Part shown: positions 45,301 through 53,409 of the stretch, piece by piece
Layout: every line of letters starts with the position of its first letter
Numbering within the stretch: the first letter of the stretch is position 1
Assembly: GCA_015180985.1 (NCBI GenBank)
Contig: CP054185.1
Coordinates: forward strand, 62,001 to 126,000
Length of the DNA: 64,000 bases
DNA from: Flammeovirgaceae bacterium
Lineage (GTDB): Bacteria > Bacteroidota > Bacteroidia > Cytophagales > Cyclobacteriaceae
Direction of reading: 5' to 3'
Made by a program: the position numbers and the translations under genes
Notes under the pieces: generated by a model
Seen by the model: only the letters and a program-made list of their open reading frames with translations
Databases searched by the model: none
What the model was told of the DNA's origin: nothing

Positions 45301-48300
45301 TCCCCTTAACCAGAATATTACCCGTATAAGTACCATCAATCAATACAGAGGCATCCAAAATTATATTTATGACCTGGCTTTGTCCGGGCGAGAGAGTGCC
45401 TCCGTGTGTTCCAAAGGAAATCCATTCGGGGGCTGGCGGAGTTTCATAGTAACCGAACGATGTTCCGTTCATTTCAACAAAATAAAATCCGCTGTACCCA
45501 GCCTTACTTACATAGATAGGATTTGATGCCGAGTTTAATGGAGATAGAAGAGTTGTCCATTCACCCTCTAATATGTCCAAAACAGAAATCTGATTTACAG
45601 CAGGATTAGATGGGGCCCTTCCTGATACAAAATAGGTTTTACCTGCAGGGTTAACAGCCGAACCAAAATATGCTTTACCTGTAATTGATTTGGTACTGAT
45701 CCATGAATTACTGTCTTTAAAATATTTGAAGAGAGGTGTGTTGCCATCCCCCTCGATTCCGGATAATCCATCATCATGCGCAAAAATAGTTCCGCTGAAA
45801 TGACTAAGACCCGCAACATGACCGGAAAATCCAGGTGGTACATCCGCGAGTTGCACCCAAACCGTTGCAACAGGATCATACCTGTAAAAGCTCCGTAAAA
45901 ATGTTACAAAGATGTATTGGCCATCTGTAACCAGATTCATGGTTGATTGTGCGACCGGAAATGAAACCGAAGACCAGGTACCTGATTGCAGATCGAATAC
46001 ATGAAGACGGTCTCCGGCAAAATACAACTTGCCATTCAGAAAGGCCGCCTGGCCAACCACATTTTCCGGTGTAAACCCTATTAATGTCCAGGTATCCGTT
46101 ACCAGATTATACCGGTAAAAGTTGTTACCAAAGAATGATTTTGCATAAATAAAATCCGATTGAGGCGGGTGCACCAGGCCTGTGATTGGCTCAGGAGAAT
46201 TGGCCTTTACACTAAATCCTTCTTCCTCGAACATCATTGCTGGCTCCGTTCCATTTGTTAGCGTGTCACTCCAGGCAGTCATTGATGTTATCCAGGGAGC
46301 GTTTGAACCTACAAACCTGACAACATAATGAAGATCAGACTCTCCTGTGTTTGTTACCGTAAAGCTCACTGTTTTTTGTTCGCCAACCTGCATTGTGGTA
46401 CTTAATGAAGACGGGCTGACCTGAAGCGCAGGGGCAAGCAGCACCTGGGCCCGAACCGGTATTACCAACTCACTTTCATCGGGATCATTACTGCTTATGG
46501 TAAAGTGCGATTCAAATACTCCGGTTTCATCAGAAAGAAATGTTACGATAACCGGCAGTTTTTGTCCTGGCGATAATGTTGCAGAACCAACCGATAATGA
46601 AACCCGCGAATCCCCTGAGGTAAAAGCGGTTATTTCCAAATCAGAAAATCCTCTGTTCTCAAGCATTACTACCGTTTCGGTTTCAACATTTTTGTATTGA
46701 ATACCAAAATCAACCGCTTCAATTCCTTCAATATCCGGAGCTGCGGTTACCTGCATGGTCACCGGAACCTCCAGTGGCTGATGTTGGATGTTCATTGGCA
46801 AGACCCTCAAAACCCCGTGCCACTGGCCATCACTTAACGAAGTAGCAACAAAAGTTAGTGGGAGGCTCCGGGTACTTCCCGAGGGGATCTCAACTGCTTG
46901 TTCCGTTACCTGCACCCATCCGGGTTTGTATTCATCGGCAGCTAATGCTGTTGTAAACGGATAAAGAAATGAATATTCAACTTCGCCTGTATTTGGATTT
47001 AATGCCTGAATGAAATTATTTTTTGAAATAAACAGCAAATCCTCGGTGGCCGAGTATCCAAGCCCTTTGGCATTGCCACCATTATTAAATTCTTTAATGC
47101 CATTGCCTGTCTGAGCGTTCCGCTCCGTAAGAAAATTTCCATTCACTGCAAATAAAGTACCCCGATTACCTCCAAAAGTTAATCCCTGATAAAACCCGGA
47201 GGTTATCGTACGTAAAATCAATCCTGAATCAACATCTACTTCATACAAATAGCTAAGGTTACTACTAATCACTGAAACGTAGAGGAAGCGACCTGACCAC
47301 GCAAGGCCAGTTATGCCATACGGGTTATCGAGGGTGAATGAGCGAATTACCTGCCCGGTGCTTACCCGGATTTTGTAAACTGTATTCGCATTACCGTAAT
47401 AAAGGTACTCTCCATCAAAGGCCAGTCCTTCATTATTCTGTGTAGATGGCACCGGCAATGAAATCGAGCGGATAAGAATACCGGTTCGGCAATCAAGTTC
47501 ATCAACTCGATTAGCTAGAGTATTAATGGCAAAAAGTCTGCCCTTGGCACCGGTTGCAAATCCAACCGGAGCCGGCTGTAATTCTGGTACTGCCAACCTG
47601 ACAACAAGATTATCCTCTCCAACATTCTTTACCAGAATTTCCGAGGGCACTACTGCACCGGTATGAAGATTAACCGATAACCCCGTTGTGACCAGTTCGG
47701 GAATTGGTGGATTGAGGGTAGTGACCGCAATAACATTAGAAATATCCGATACATTGTAAAAGACATCTTCACTTTTTAATGCAAAAAAGTATTCAGTTGC
47801 CGGAAGAAGATTCCTTACTTCAAAAACTATCTCTTGCCCTGACGGAGGCGGATTGGGGAGCCCGGAAACTTTGGTTGCGGAGCCAAAGTTGGATGGAGTA
47901 ATGGGTGTAGTAGAATATCGTAAATCATAAGCCAGGGCTTGTCCTTCGAAATCGTCCTCACCTGTTGCGGTCCACTTCAAAACCACGGATGACGTTGTGA
48001 CCCGTTCTGTCCGGAGGTCGGTAATTGGGGCAGGCGGAATATTATCTGGATCACGTAATGCCAGACTGGCATCCAATCTGCCGGCACCAAGCAACCCCTG
48101 AAAGCCGGGGTTTTGTTCATTTATCGTTCGGGCCGAAAGTCGTAACCTGTTCCAAACATCTGCCGGAACCAATCCAGGTCCTTGCAATTTCGAAATAACC
48201 AATGCCGCCACACCCGATACATGTGGGCACGCCATTGAGGTACCGCTTAAATAGGCATAGTTATTACCGGTGTAGGTACTGAACACATTACTACCTGGCG

Positions 48301-49528
48301 CAGAAATGTCAACCCACGTTCCGTAATTTGAAAATGAAGACTTCTTATCATCACGGTCAGTAGACGCTACGGCAAGAACTTTTGGGTAAGAAGCCGGGTA
48401 ACCCATGTTTGGATCAGACGTGTTGGAATTGCCTGCGGCAAAGATGACCAACCCGCCTGCCATGGGGCCGGTCTGAATGTTCTGATGGAACTGAGAAGCT
48501 CTGTTATCCATCCCGGCACGATTAACAAAATAATTAATAGCTGTTTCAATTGCTCTTGAGCCACCCCCCCAACTGTTTTGCGAAATTACTGCGCCATTGT
48601 CAGCGGCATAAACCATGGCTGCTTCGAAACCCCCGGTAAAAATGGTACCAAAACCCACACATGACATCAACCTGGCTCCGTTATAGCTGCCGCTGCCTCC
48701 TGCTATACCTGAAACACCCAGGCCATTATTCGTAACCGCCCCGATGGTTCCTGCAACATGGGTTCCATGAAAATGACCCTCAATAAAAGAACTATTGTCA
48801 GCAAAATTGTATCCATGTACATCATCCACATAACCATTTCCATCATCGTCAATTCTGTTACCCGGGATCTCCCCTGGATTTACCCATAGCGCTCCCGTAA
48901 GATCAGGATGGGTTAGCTGAATACCGGCATCTATAATGGCCACAATAACATTGGAGGACCCTGTTTCCTTTTTCCAGGCATCCAGTAACTTAATATCAGC
49001 GCCCGGGGTGCCTCCGCCTTGCCCGGTGTTGTTAAAATGCCATTGATTGGCAAAGAGGGGGTCATTGCTTCCGGATTCCAGAATTGGTTGCTCGCTGATT
49101 TCAGACCAAACCGATGTATAGGGTTTGCATTCATCTACGTACTCAAAATGTTGGAACTTCCTGTAATCTGAAAGAGCCTTAGCAAGTTTAAGATCTTTCC
49201 TGAACCGGATTTCATACCACAAGTGCAAGCCGTAGGCCCTATGCGCTTCTTCAAAAATTCCGGCTTCAGGAAATATCCGGTTTAAGCTAACTGCCTTGTA
49301 TTTTTCGCCAAGTTTATCGATTGCCGATATACCAAACCTTCCGCCAATACCCAACATTGCCTTTGTTGGATTGTTGCCTTCCCTAAATTTTACATGAATA
49401 ACGGTGTACTCATTTTTTACAACACGTTGAGCAGGCCCCTCGGTTGGTAAAAATACATATGAGCAAAGTGGAAAGATCGACCATATCCATAACCGGATTT
49501 TTGTCCTGCTTTGCATCGATATCGGCAT
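42347..49528 (-). CDS. Giant secreted subtilase with repeat domains and T9SS sorting signal
   Basis: The 2393-residue protein has a signal peptide (ATG at 49528 or 49516), then an S8 subtilisin domain with a complete catalytic set: Asp200 (AIIDAGIQLTHPD), His254 (HGTHVAG), Asn318 (SQNSWGG) and Ser431 (LSGTSMACPH). A fibronectin III-like module follows near 500-590. The remainder alternates beta-sandwich repeats (NTGxxxLxY-type, choice-of-anchor-like) with three propeller-like blocks: one NHL-like at about 660-900 and two Kelch-like with phrases such as FYRYDPVATVWVQL and RYDLATKTWKNLP. Near the C-terminus there is an HPQ cadherin-like segment, then a type IX secretion sorting domain (VYPNPFDEKFTVRY to GLYTFLL). 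So it is exported and anchored on the surface. It may digest or bind external polymers. Confidence 0.95.
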   Translation of the reverse strand: MPISMQSRTKIRLWIWSIFPLCSYVFLPTEGPAQRVVKNEYTVIHVKFREGNNPTKAMLGIGGRFGISAIDKLGEKYKAVSLNRIFPEAGIFEEAHRAYGLHLWYEIRFRKDLKLAKALSDYRKFQHFEYVDECKPYTSVWSEISEQPILESGSNDPLFANQWHFNNTGQGGGTPGADIKLLDAWKKETGSSNVIVAIIDAGIQLTHPDLTGALWVNPGEIPGNRIDDDGNGYVDDVHGYNFADNSSFIEGHFHGTHVAGTIGAVTNNGLGVSGIAGGSGSYNGARLMSCVGFGTIFTGGFEAAMVYAADNGAVISQNSWGGGSRAIETAINYFVNRAGMDNRASQFHQNIQTGPMAGGLVIFAAGNSNTSDPNMGYPASYPKVLAVASTDRDDKKSSFSNYGTWVDISAPGSNVFSTYTGNNYAYLSGTSMACPHVSGVAALVISKLQGPGLVPADVWNRLRLSARTINEQNPGFQGLLGAGRLDASLALRDPDNIPPAPITDLRTERVTTSSVVLKWTATGEDDFEGQALAYDLRYSTTPITPSNFGSATKVSGLPNPPPSGQEIVFEVRNLLPATEYFFALKSEDVFYNVSDISNVIAVTTLNPPIPELVTTGLSVNLHTGAVVPSEILVKNVGEDNLVVRLAVPELQPAPVGFATGAKGRLFAINTLANRVDELDCRTGILIRSISLPVPSTQNNEGLAFDGEYLYYGNANTVYKIRVSTGQVIRSFTLDNPYGITGLAWSGRFLYVSVISSNLSYLYEVDVDSGLILRTITSGFYQGLTFGGNRGTLFAVNGNFLTERNAQTGNGIKEFNNGGNAKGLGYSATEDLLFISKNNFIQALNPNTGEVEYSFLYPFTTALAADEYKPGWVQVTEQAVEIPSGSTRSLPLTFVATSLSDGQWHGVLRVLPMNIQHQPLEVPVTMQVTAAPDIEGIEAVDFGIQYKNVETETVVMLENRGFSDLEITAFTSGDSRVSLSVGSATLSPGQKLPVIVTFLSDETGVFESHFTISSNDPDESELVIPVRAQVLLAPALQVSPSSLSTTMQVGEQKTVSFTVTNTGESDLHYVVRFVGSNAPWITSMTAWSDTLTNGTEPAMMFEEEGFSVKANSPEPITGLVHPPQSDFIYAKSFFGNNFYRYNLVTDTWTLIGFTPENVVGQAAFLNGKLYFAGDRLHVFDLQSGTWSSVSFPVAQSTMNLVTDGQYIFVTFLRSFYRYDPVATVWVQLADVPPGFSGHVAGLSHFSGTIFAHDDGLSGIEGDGNTPLFKYFKDSNSWISTKSITGKAYFGSAVNPAGKTYFVSGRAPSNPAVNQISVLDILEGEWTTLLSPLNSASNPIYVSKAGYSGFYFVEMNGTSFGYYETPPAPEWISFGTHGGTLSPGQSQVINIILDASVLIDGTYTGNILVKGNHPFLSKEVPLTLTVVGAPDISVTGNGLVPGVVWLGKEFGLPVRVKNTGTAFLYVTDIAPNHPDVSVSSSNLIVPPGEEKSVTAYFLPSHEGLLQGQITFTNNDPDESAVAWSFSMNVTTSPVPQLIPSSLIVNLMSGDTLVQYLTLSNTGGGLMDYFIDSDESWLPSRSFGYLPAGESLLIPVTIDATGLTGGTYNGKFVLWHQGEIRAEVQVILTVISAPGIYTNPQVVDFGDRFVSYTHSTQVNLVNKGVLPLQITSIESTNPAFGISETGPVELMPMQSLAIGVTFQPEGTDSYAGNLVFQSNDPNESTYAIPVTGTGVNPPVASTDVAELQVELFQDEILAESVILQNTGGSELAWKVYSNTEFPIPVNDFTLLKPSPAELTSLVVDPATKTLYAQHLYYNRVYRYQPSSDTWVQSFNTHIGVGNNKSGGAVILNNRMYCVYSDDSLNLYIFHMILRNWSVIPNQLGAGTGTITTDGTALYLAGGGNFMRYDLATKTWKNLPLPSLVFLDGKGGLQYHNGFVYAHGGSGNGFARFNIFTEAWENLPAMPGSAVLGSAIDPVRNRYYAYGKEQLTYVYEYDIGYNVWSTYLFEEFEVNDGGIIVSNQPDYQGVYFIQGRSGPGFARFKPKNILNWLRPVPLAGKLEAVQNTQLGVNVSSYSLSVGQYQGLLNIASNDPVNNLIPVTVNMKVMNPAPSIVVPGEIKDTVDRVIPQTFALRIKNKGKETLTWNIAGVLPFNLSASKSSGALHRLEEEVIDITFNPAFFGDPFLDYTLVINSNDAENPQVPVRLLFTLPNKHPQVTAAPGPQLLTVDPLQILLDDVFYDPDGDPLTFSVSSSLPQFATVSMTGSTLTINPRLSGTTKITITATDNYNASTVIQFDAIVDRVTGIETDNQTTPLEVYPNPFDEKFTVRYTTHNPGNASVLVMDITGRVVYRAQFEESFGENSLELDGNNLKSGLYTFLLLQNKKTPSTKRLVKK

Positions 49529-49623
49529 ACATTATAAAATTATTAAATAATAGTTTATGCTTTTACTACCAATTTAAATTGTTTAAAAAAAAAATAAAAA
49601 CACTTCTACATTAGCTTGCCTTA

Positions 49624-50808
49624 TCAGGAGATTTTTAAATTAATAAACTCATACCCATCCTTCAGGTAATTCGGGTAGATCGTAAGAAAAATTTTTTTCA
49701 CCTCGTCAAATAACAATTGCTTCAATGCGGGGATGCCTTCGCCTGTTATGGCCGAAACGAAAATTACCCGGTCAAACCCCTTGCCGCGGTAGTAGCCAGT
49801 CATCTCGGTAAGGTCGGCTTCGGGATGTTGCTTTTTCATAGTGTCAACCTTATTTAATACCAGGATAGTCGGCTTGTTACCCGCTTCAATGTCGGCCAGC
49901 GTATGGTTAACCACTTCAATCTGGTTATCATGAAACGGGTGCGACACATCAACCACATGCAGCAGCAAGTCGGCCTCGCGCACTTCATCTAAAGTTGATT
50001 TAAACGACTCAACCAGGTGGTGCGGAAGTTTACGGATGAAGCCCACCGTATCGCTAAGTAAAAATGGGATGTTTCCAAAAGTTACTTTTCGCACCGTTGA
50101 ATCAACCGTGGCAAACAGGCGATTCTCAGCAAGCACATCGGAACCGGAAAGCAAATTCATTAATGTGGATTTACCCGCGTTGGTGTACCCCACCAGCGCA
50201 ACACGCACTTCATGTTGCCTCGACTTGCGTTGAGTTGCCCGCTGCTTCTCGATTTTCTCAAGCCGGTCCTTCAGCACGCTAATCTGGTTGCGGATGTTCC
50301 TGCGGTCGGTTTCTATTTCCTTTTCACCGGCACCGCCCCGCGTACCGGTACCGCCCCGTTGCCGTTCGAGGTGTGTCCACATGCGGGTTAACCGGGGTAA
50401 CAGGTATTGGTTACGGGCCAGTTCAACCTGCGTTCGGGCTTGTGCGGTTTTTGCACGTAAAAGAAATATATCCAATATCAACAAGCTACGGTCATAAATT
50501 CGCACAGTAGCCTCTGTTTCTTTTGGGTTAAATTCCTTTTCCAGATTCCGAAGTTGTGAAGGTGAAAGATCATCATCAAAGATGATGGTATTCGCCTTTT
50601 TAGCGCTAACCATTGCTTTCAGTTCGGCCAGTTTTCCTTTACCAATAAACGTTCGGCCATCGGGCCGGTGCAGGTTTTGAACCAACCTGCCAACCGCGGT
50701 TATACCAGCTGTTTCGGCCAGAAAGGCGAGTTCATTTAAATGCTCCTCCGTAACCTCCGGATGACGGGTATTGCCCAGGGCAACCAATATGGCAAGTTTG
50801 CTTTGCAT
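49624..50808 (-). CDS. hflX: GTPase HflX, ribosome-associated
   Basis: HflX is a ribosome-splitting GTPase active under stress. The product (394 residues from the ATG at 50808) has the family N-terminal domain with a glycine-rich loop RGGTGTRGGAGEKEIETDRR, then the G domain: GYTNAGKSTLMNLLSG (G1), DTVGFIRKLPHHLVESFKST (G3) and NKVD (G4). The frame extends three codons upstream to a TTG, but the ATG fits the homologous start MQSKLAILVAL. It lies between the subtilase and the EPS operon, facing the former, and the TTGCTTTG six bases before the ATG is a weak -7-like element. Confidence 0.96.
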   Translation of the reverse strand: MQSKLAILVALGNTRHPEVTEEHLNELAFLAETAGITAVGRLVQNLHRPDGRTFIGKGKLAELKAMVSAKKANTIIFDDDLSPSQLRNLEKEFNPKETEATVRIYDRSLLILDIFLLRAKTAQARTQVELARNQYLLPRLTRMWTHLERQRGGTGTRGGAGEKEIETDRRNIRNQISVLKDRLEKIEKQRATQRKSRQHEVRVALVGYTNAGKSTLMNLLSGSDVLAENRLFATVDSTVRKVTFGNIPFLLSDTVGFIRKLPHHLVESFKSTLDEVREADLLLHVVDVSHPFHDNQIEVVNHTLADIEAGNKPTILVLNKVDTMKKQHPEADLTEMTGYYRGKGFDRVIFVSAITGEGIPALKQLLFDEVKKIFLTIYPNYLKDGYEFINLKIS

Positions 50809-50869
50809 ACTTATCAAAGCAAGTTTACAAGAATGTTGGGTTGCCGTTTCCGTGCCGGTTACTTTTTTT

Positions 50870-50877
50870 TACTTTTG
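50870..50877 (+). promoter_or_regulatory. Promoter -7 element of the exopolysaccharide operon
   Basis: TACTTTTG matches TAnnTTTG exactly, 77 bases before the first gene's ATG. A TTG lies at 50841-50843, but the 26-base spacing is long. This is the only good element ahead of the operon. Confidence 0.45.
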
Positions 50878-50954
50878 TCCATTCAACGCTTGGCTGAACC
50901 ACTGGACCCCCCGTTTTTTACCTTTGGCGAAGCAGGTTGCTTTAATCTTAACCT

Positions 50955-52067
50955 ATGCGAGTTGCTGTTGTACTGAACACCTCCTGGAATATCTACAATT
51001 TCAGGATGAACCTCATAAAATCCCTGCAGGCGCGGGGACATGAAGTACACACGGTTGCCCCGAATGATGATTACACTCAACGACTTATCGAAGCCGGGTG
51101 CACCCACCACGAAGTAAGAATGGACAGCCGGGGTGCAAACCCTGTTAAAGATATAGCCCTTGTTTTCGAGTTGCGTTCCATTTATAGGCGGATTAAACCC
51201 GATGTCATTTTACATTATACCATCAAACCCAACGTATATGGCACGTTAGCCGCAGCCGGACTGCGTATTCCTGTAATAAATAATGTTTGCGGTCTGGGTA
51301 CGGCTTTTCTGAAAAACGACCTGATTTCAAGAGTGGCTGTTTTTCTTTACAGGCTTAGTTTTCGCTTCGCCAGGAAGGTATTCTTCCAAAACCCGGACGA
51401 TCTGAATTTGTTCCTCGCCAAAAAACTGGTCCGGCCTGGCACAGTTGATTTACTGCCCGGTTCAGGGATAGACCTGACGAGGTTTTCGCCAGTTGCCTTA
51501 AAGAACAATGTTCCTTTTACCTTCTTGCTGATCTCCCGCCTGATTACCGACAAGGGAATACTTGAATACGTTGATGCCGTTAAAAAACTGAAAGCCGAGG
51601 GTATCGAAGCAAAATTTCAAATCCTTGGCGCCATTGATGAAGAACATAAGCGGGGCATCAGCAAAACCCTTGTTAACGAGTGGATACAATCAGGTACGAT
51701 TGAATACTTAGGCACTACCGAAGACGTACGTGCTTTCATTGAACAGGCACATTGCATCGTACTTCCTTCTTACCGTGAAGGAACACCAAGAACATTGCTG
51801 GAAGCAGCCAGTTCAGCAAGGCCCATTATCGCGACCGATGTACCCGGCTGCAACCAGGTGGTTGATGACCACGTAAACGGATTTTTATGTAAGAGAAAAG
51901 ATGCTGCCGACCTGGCCGATAAAATGCGCAAGATGGCAAGTCTTGACCCACAGTCACTCAACCGGCTCGGTCAAAACGGAAGAAAGAAAATGGAAGCCCA
52001 GTATGACGAATCTATCGTCATAAATAAATACCTTGAAGCGCTGACAGAGATTAAGTGCGGTTCCTGA
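50955..52067 (+). CDS. Glycosyltransferase, GT4 family
   Basis: The 370-residue protein is a GT-B glycosyltransferase. It begins MRVAVVLNTSWNIYNFRMNL with the N-terminal Rossmann half, then GSGIDLTRFSP, RLITDKGILEYVDAVKKL and the C-terminal donor-binding half with PSYREGTPRTLLEAASSARP (the EX7E motif). It would transfer a sugar to a lipid-linked oligosaccharide or a similar acceptor on the cytoplasmic face. It is the first gene of the export operon; only this one glycosyltransferase is present, so most of the sugar assembly is encoded elsewhere. Confidence 0.93.
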   Translation: MRVAVVLNTSWNIYNFRMNLIKSLQARGHEVHTVAPNDDYTQRLIEAGCTHHEVRMDSRGANPVKDIALVFELRSIYRRIKPDVILHYTIKPNVYGTLAAAGLRIPVINNVCGLGTAFLKNDLISRVAVFLYRLSFRFARKVFFQNPDDLNLFLAKKLVRPGTVDLLPGSGIDLTRFSPVALKNNVPFTFLLISRLITDKGILEYVDAVKKLKAEGIEAKFQILGAIDEEHKRGISKTLVNEWIQSGTIEYLGTTEDVRAFIEQAHCIVLPSYREGTPRTLLEAASSARPIIATDVPGCNQVVDDHVNGFLCKRKDAADLADKMRKMASLDPQSLNRLGQNGRKKMEAQYDESIVINKYLEALTEIKCGS

Positions 52068-52074
52068 GGCTACC

Positions 52075-52629
52075 ATGCAGATTATTGAAACAGAAATTGG
52101 TGGTTTACTTGAAATCATCCCGGTAGTTTATACCGACAACCGGGGTTGGTTCTATGAATTCTTCAAAAAAAATGAATTTGCAAAAGCCGGTATTACATAC
52201 GCATTTACACAAGAAAATATTTCGTTCTCAAAGAAAGGAGTTGTGCGGGGTCTTCATTTTCAGGTTGCACCTTATCAGCAGGTAAAACTGGTTAGTGTTC
52301 TGCAGGGAAAAGTTTTGGACGTGGCGGTTGATTTGCGAAAAGGATCCTCCACATTCGGTAAATGGCATACCTGCGTATTGGATTCCGACAAACACAACAT
52401 GGTGTTGGTACCCGAAGGCTTTGCCCATGGCTTTGCGGCATTAGAGGACTCACTCTTTATATATAAGAGTACCTCTGTTTACCAACCATCCGCAGAGGCC
52501 GGAATCATCTGGAACGACCCGCAACTTGGCATACCCTGGCCATTTGCCGATCCTACACTTTCTGCAAAAGACAGCAACCTGCCAACGTTGGATGAGTTGT
52601 TAAGAAAATCTGTAATTTCACGGGATTAA
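52075..52629 (+). CDS. rfbC: dTDP-4-dehydrorhamnose 3,5-epimerase
   Basis: RfbC (RmlC) epimerises dTDP-4-keto-6-deoxyglucose, a step to dTDP-L-rhamnose. The 184-residue cupin has the catalytic His61 (GVVRGLHFQ), Lys71 and Tyr136 (SVYQPS), with the family ending ND at GIIWNDPQLGIPWP. Length and motifs are complete. rfbA, rfbB and rfbD are not in the window, so they lie elsewhere. It is 7 bp behind the glycosyltransferase, so the polymer probably contains rhamnose or a related sugar. Confidence 0.96.
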   Translation: MQIIETEIGGLLEIIPVVYTDNRGWFYEFFKKNEFAKAGITYAFTQENISFSKKGVVRGLHFQVAPYQQVKLVSVLQGKVLDVAVDLRKGSSTFGKWHTCVLDSDKHNMVLVPEGFAHGFAALEDSLFIYKSTSVYQPSAEAGIIWNDPQLGIPWPFADPTLSAKDSNLPTLDELLRKSVISRD

Positions 52630-52641
52630 TAGTGTGTTTAC

Positions 52642-53400
52642 GTGAAAATGATTCTCCGAAGCTTCCGGTTATTAATTATCTCAACTTTGCTGCTGGTATC
52701 GTGTACATCCTATAAGCAAAACATTATGTTTAAGTACGATGGTACAACCCAACTTCAGCAGCAGGCTGCCCAGGTGGAGCGCAACTATGTTATTCAACCC
52801 AACGATTTATTGAAACTGCGCGTTTATACCAATAAAGGCGAATTGATTATCGATCCTAACTATAACTTGTTACGCGAAATTCCCACCCAGTCATCACAAC
52901 TGAGGCCGGACCCCACCTACCTGGTTGATATTAATGGCGTGGTAAAATTTCCAATGGTGGGCGAAGTGCGAATGGCTGGTCTAACCCTTCGGCAAGCAGA
53001 AGAATTGCTTGAGAAAGTCTACGCTGAATTTTATACAAAACCTTTTGTTAACCTTACGTTTACCAATAAACGCGTTGTTGTTCTTGGATTACAGGTTAGC
53101 AAGGTAATACCCCTTGAAAATGAAAACACCACGTTAGTTGAGGCAATTGGTCTGGCCGGTGGATTGGATCGCGACTCCAAAGCACAGAATATCCGGGTTT
53201 TACGTGGCACTGAACTTTATATTGCCGACCTCAGTACACTGGAGGGCTACACACGATCTAATATGATATTGTACCCCGGAGATATAATTTATATTGAACC
53301 TATCCGAAGACCGGTTAGTGAGGCGCTTCGCGATTATGTTAGCCTGATTTCAATTATTGCCAGCCTCACTACATTGGCTATTGTTATTTCAACCCTTTAG
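52642..53400 (+). CDS. Wza-like polysaccharide export lipoprotein
   Basis: The 252-residue protein has a lipoprotein signal with lipobox LVSC (Cys21), then a poly-export domain (VIQPNDLLKLRVYTN to about residue 130) and an SLBB-like domain. The C-terminal YVSLISIIASLTTLAIVISTL looks like a membrane helix, a feature of Bacteroidota forms. It would form the outer-membrane exit channel for the exopolysaccharide. The start is GTG at 52642 or ATG two codons later. It is 9 bp before the kinase gene, in the usual order. Confidence 0.93.
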   Translation: MKMILRSFRLLIISTLLLVSCTSYKQNIMFKYDGTTQLQQQAAQVERNYVIQPNDLLKLRVYTNKGELIIDPNYNLLREIPTQSSQLRPDPTYLVDINGVVKFPMVGEVRMAGLTLRQAEELLEKVYAEFYTKPFVNLTFTNKRVVVLGLQVSKVIPLENENTTLVEAIGLAGGLDRDSKAQNIRVLRGTELYIADLSTLEGYTRSNMILYPGDIIYIEPIRRPVSEALRDYVSLISIIASLTTLAIVISTL

Positions 53401-53409
53401 TGCATTACC

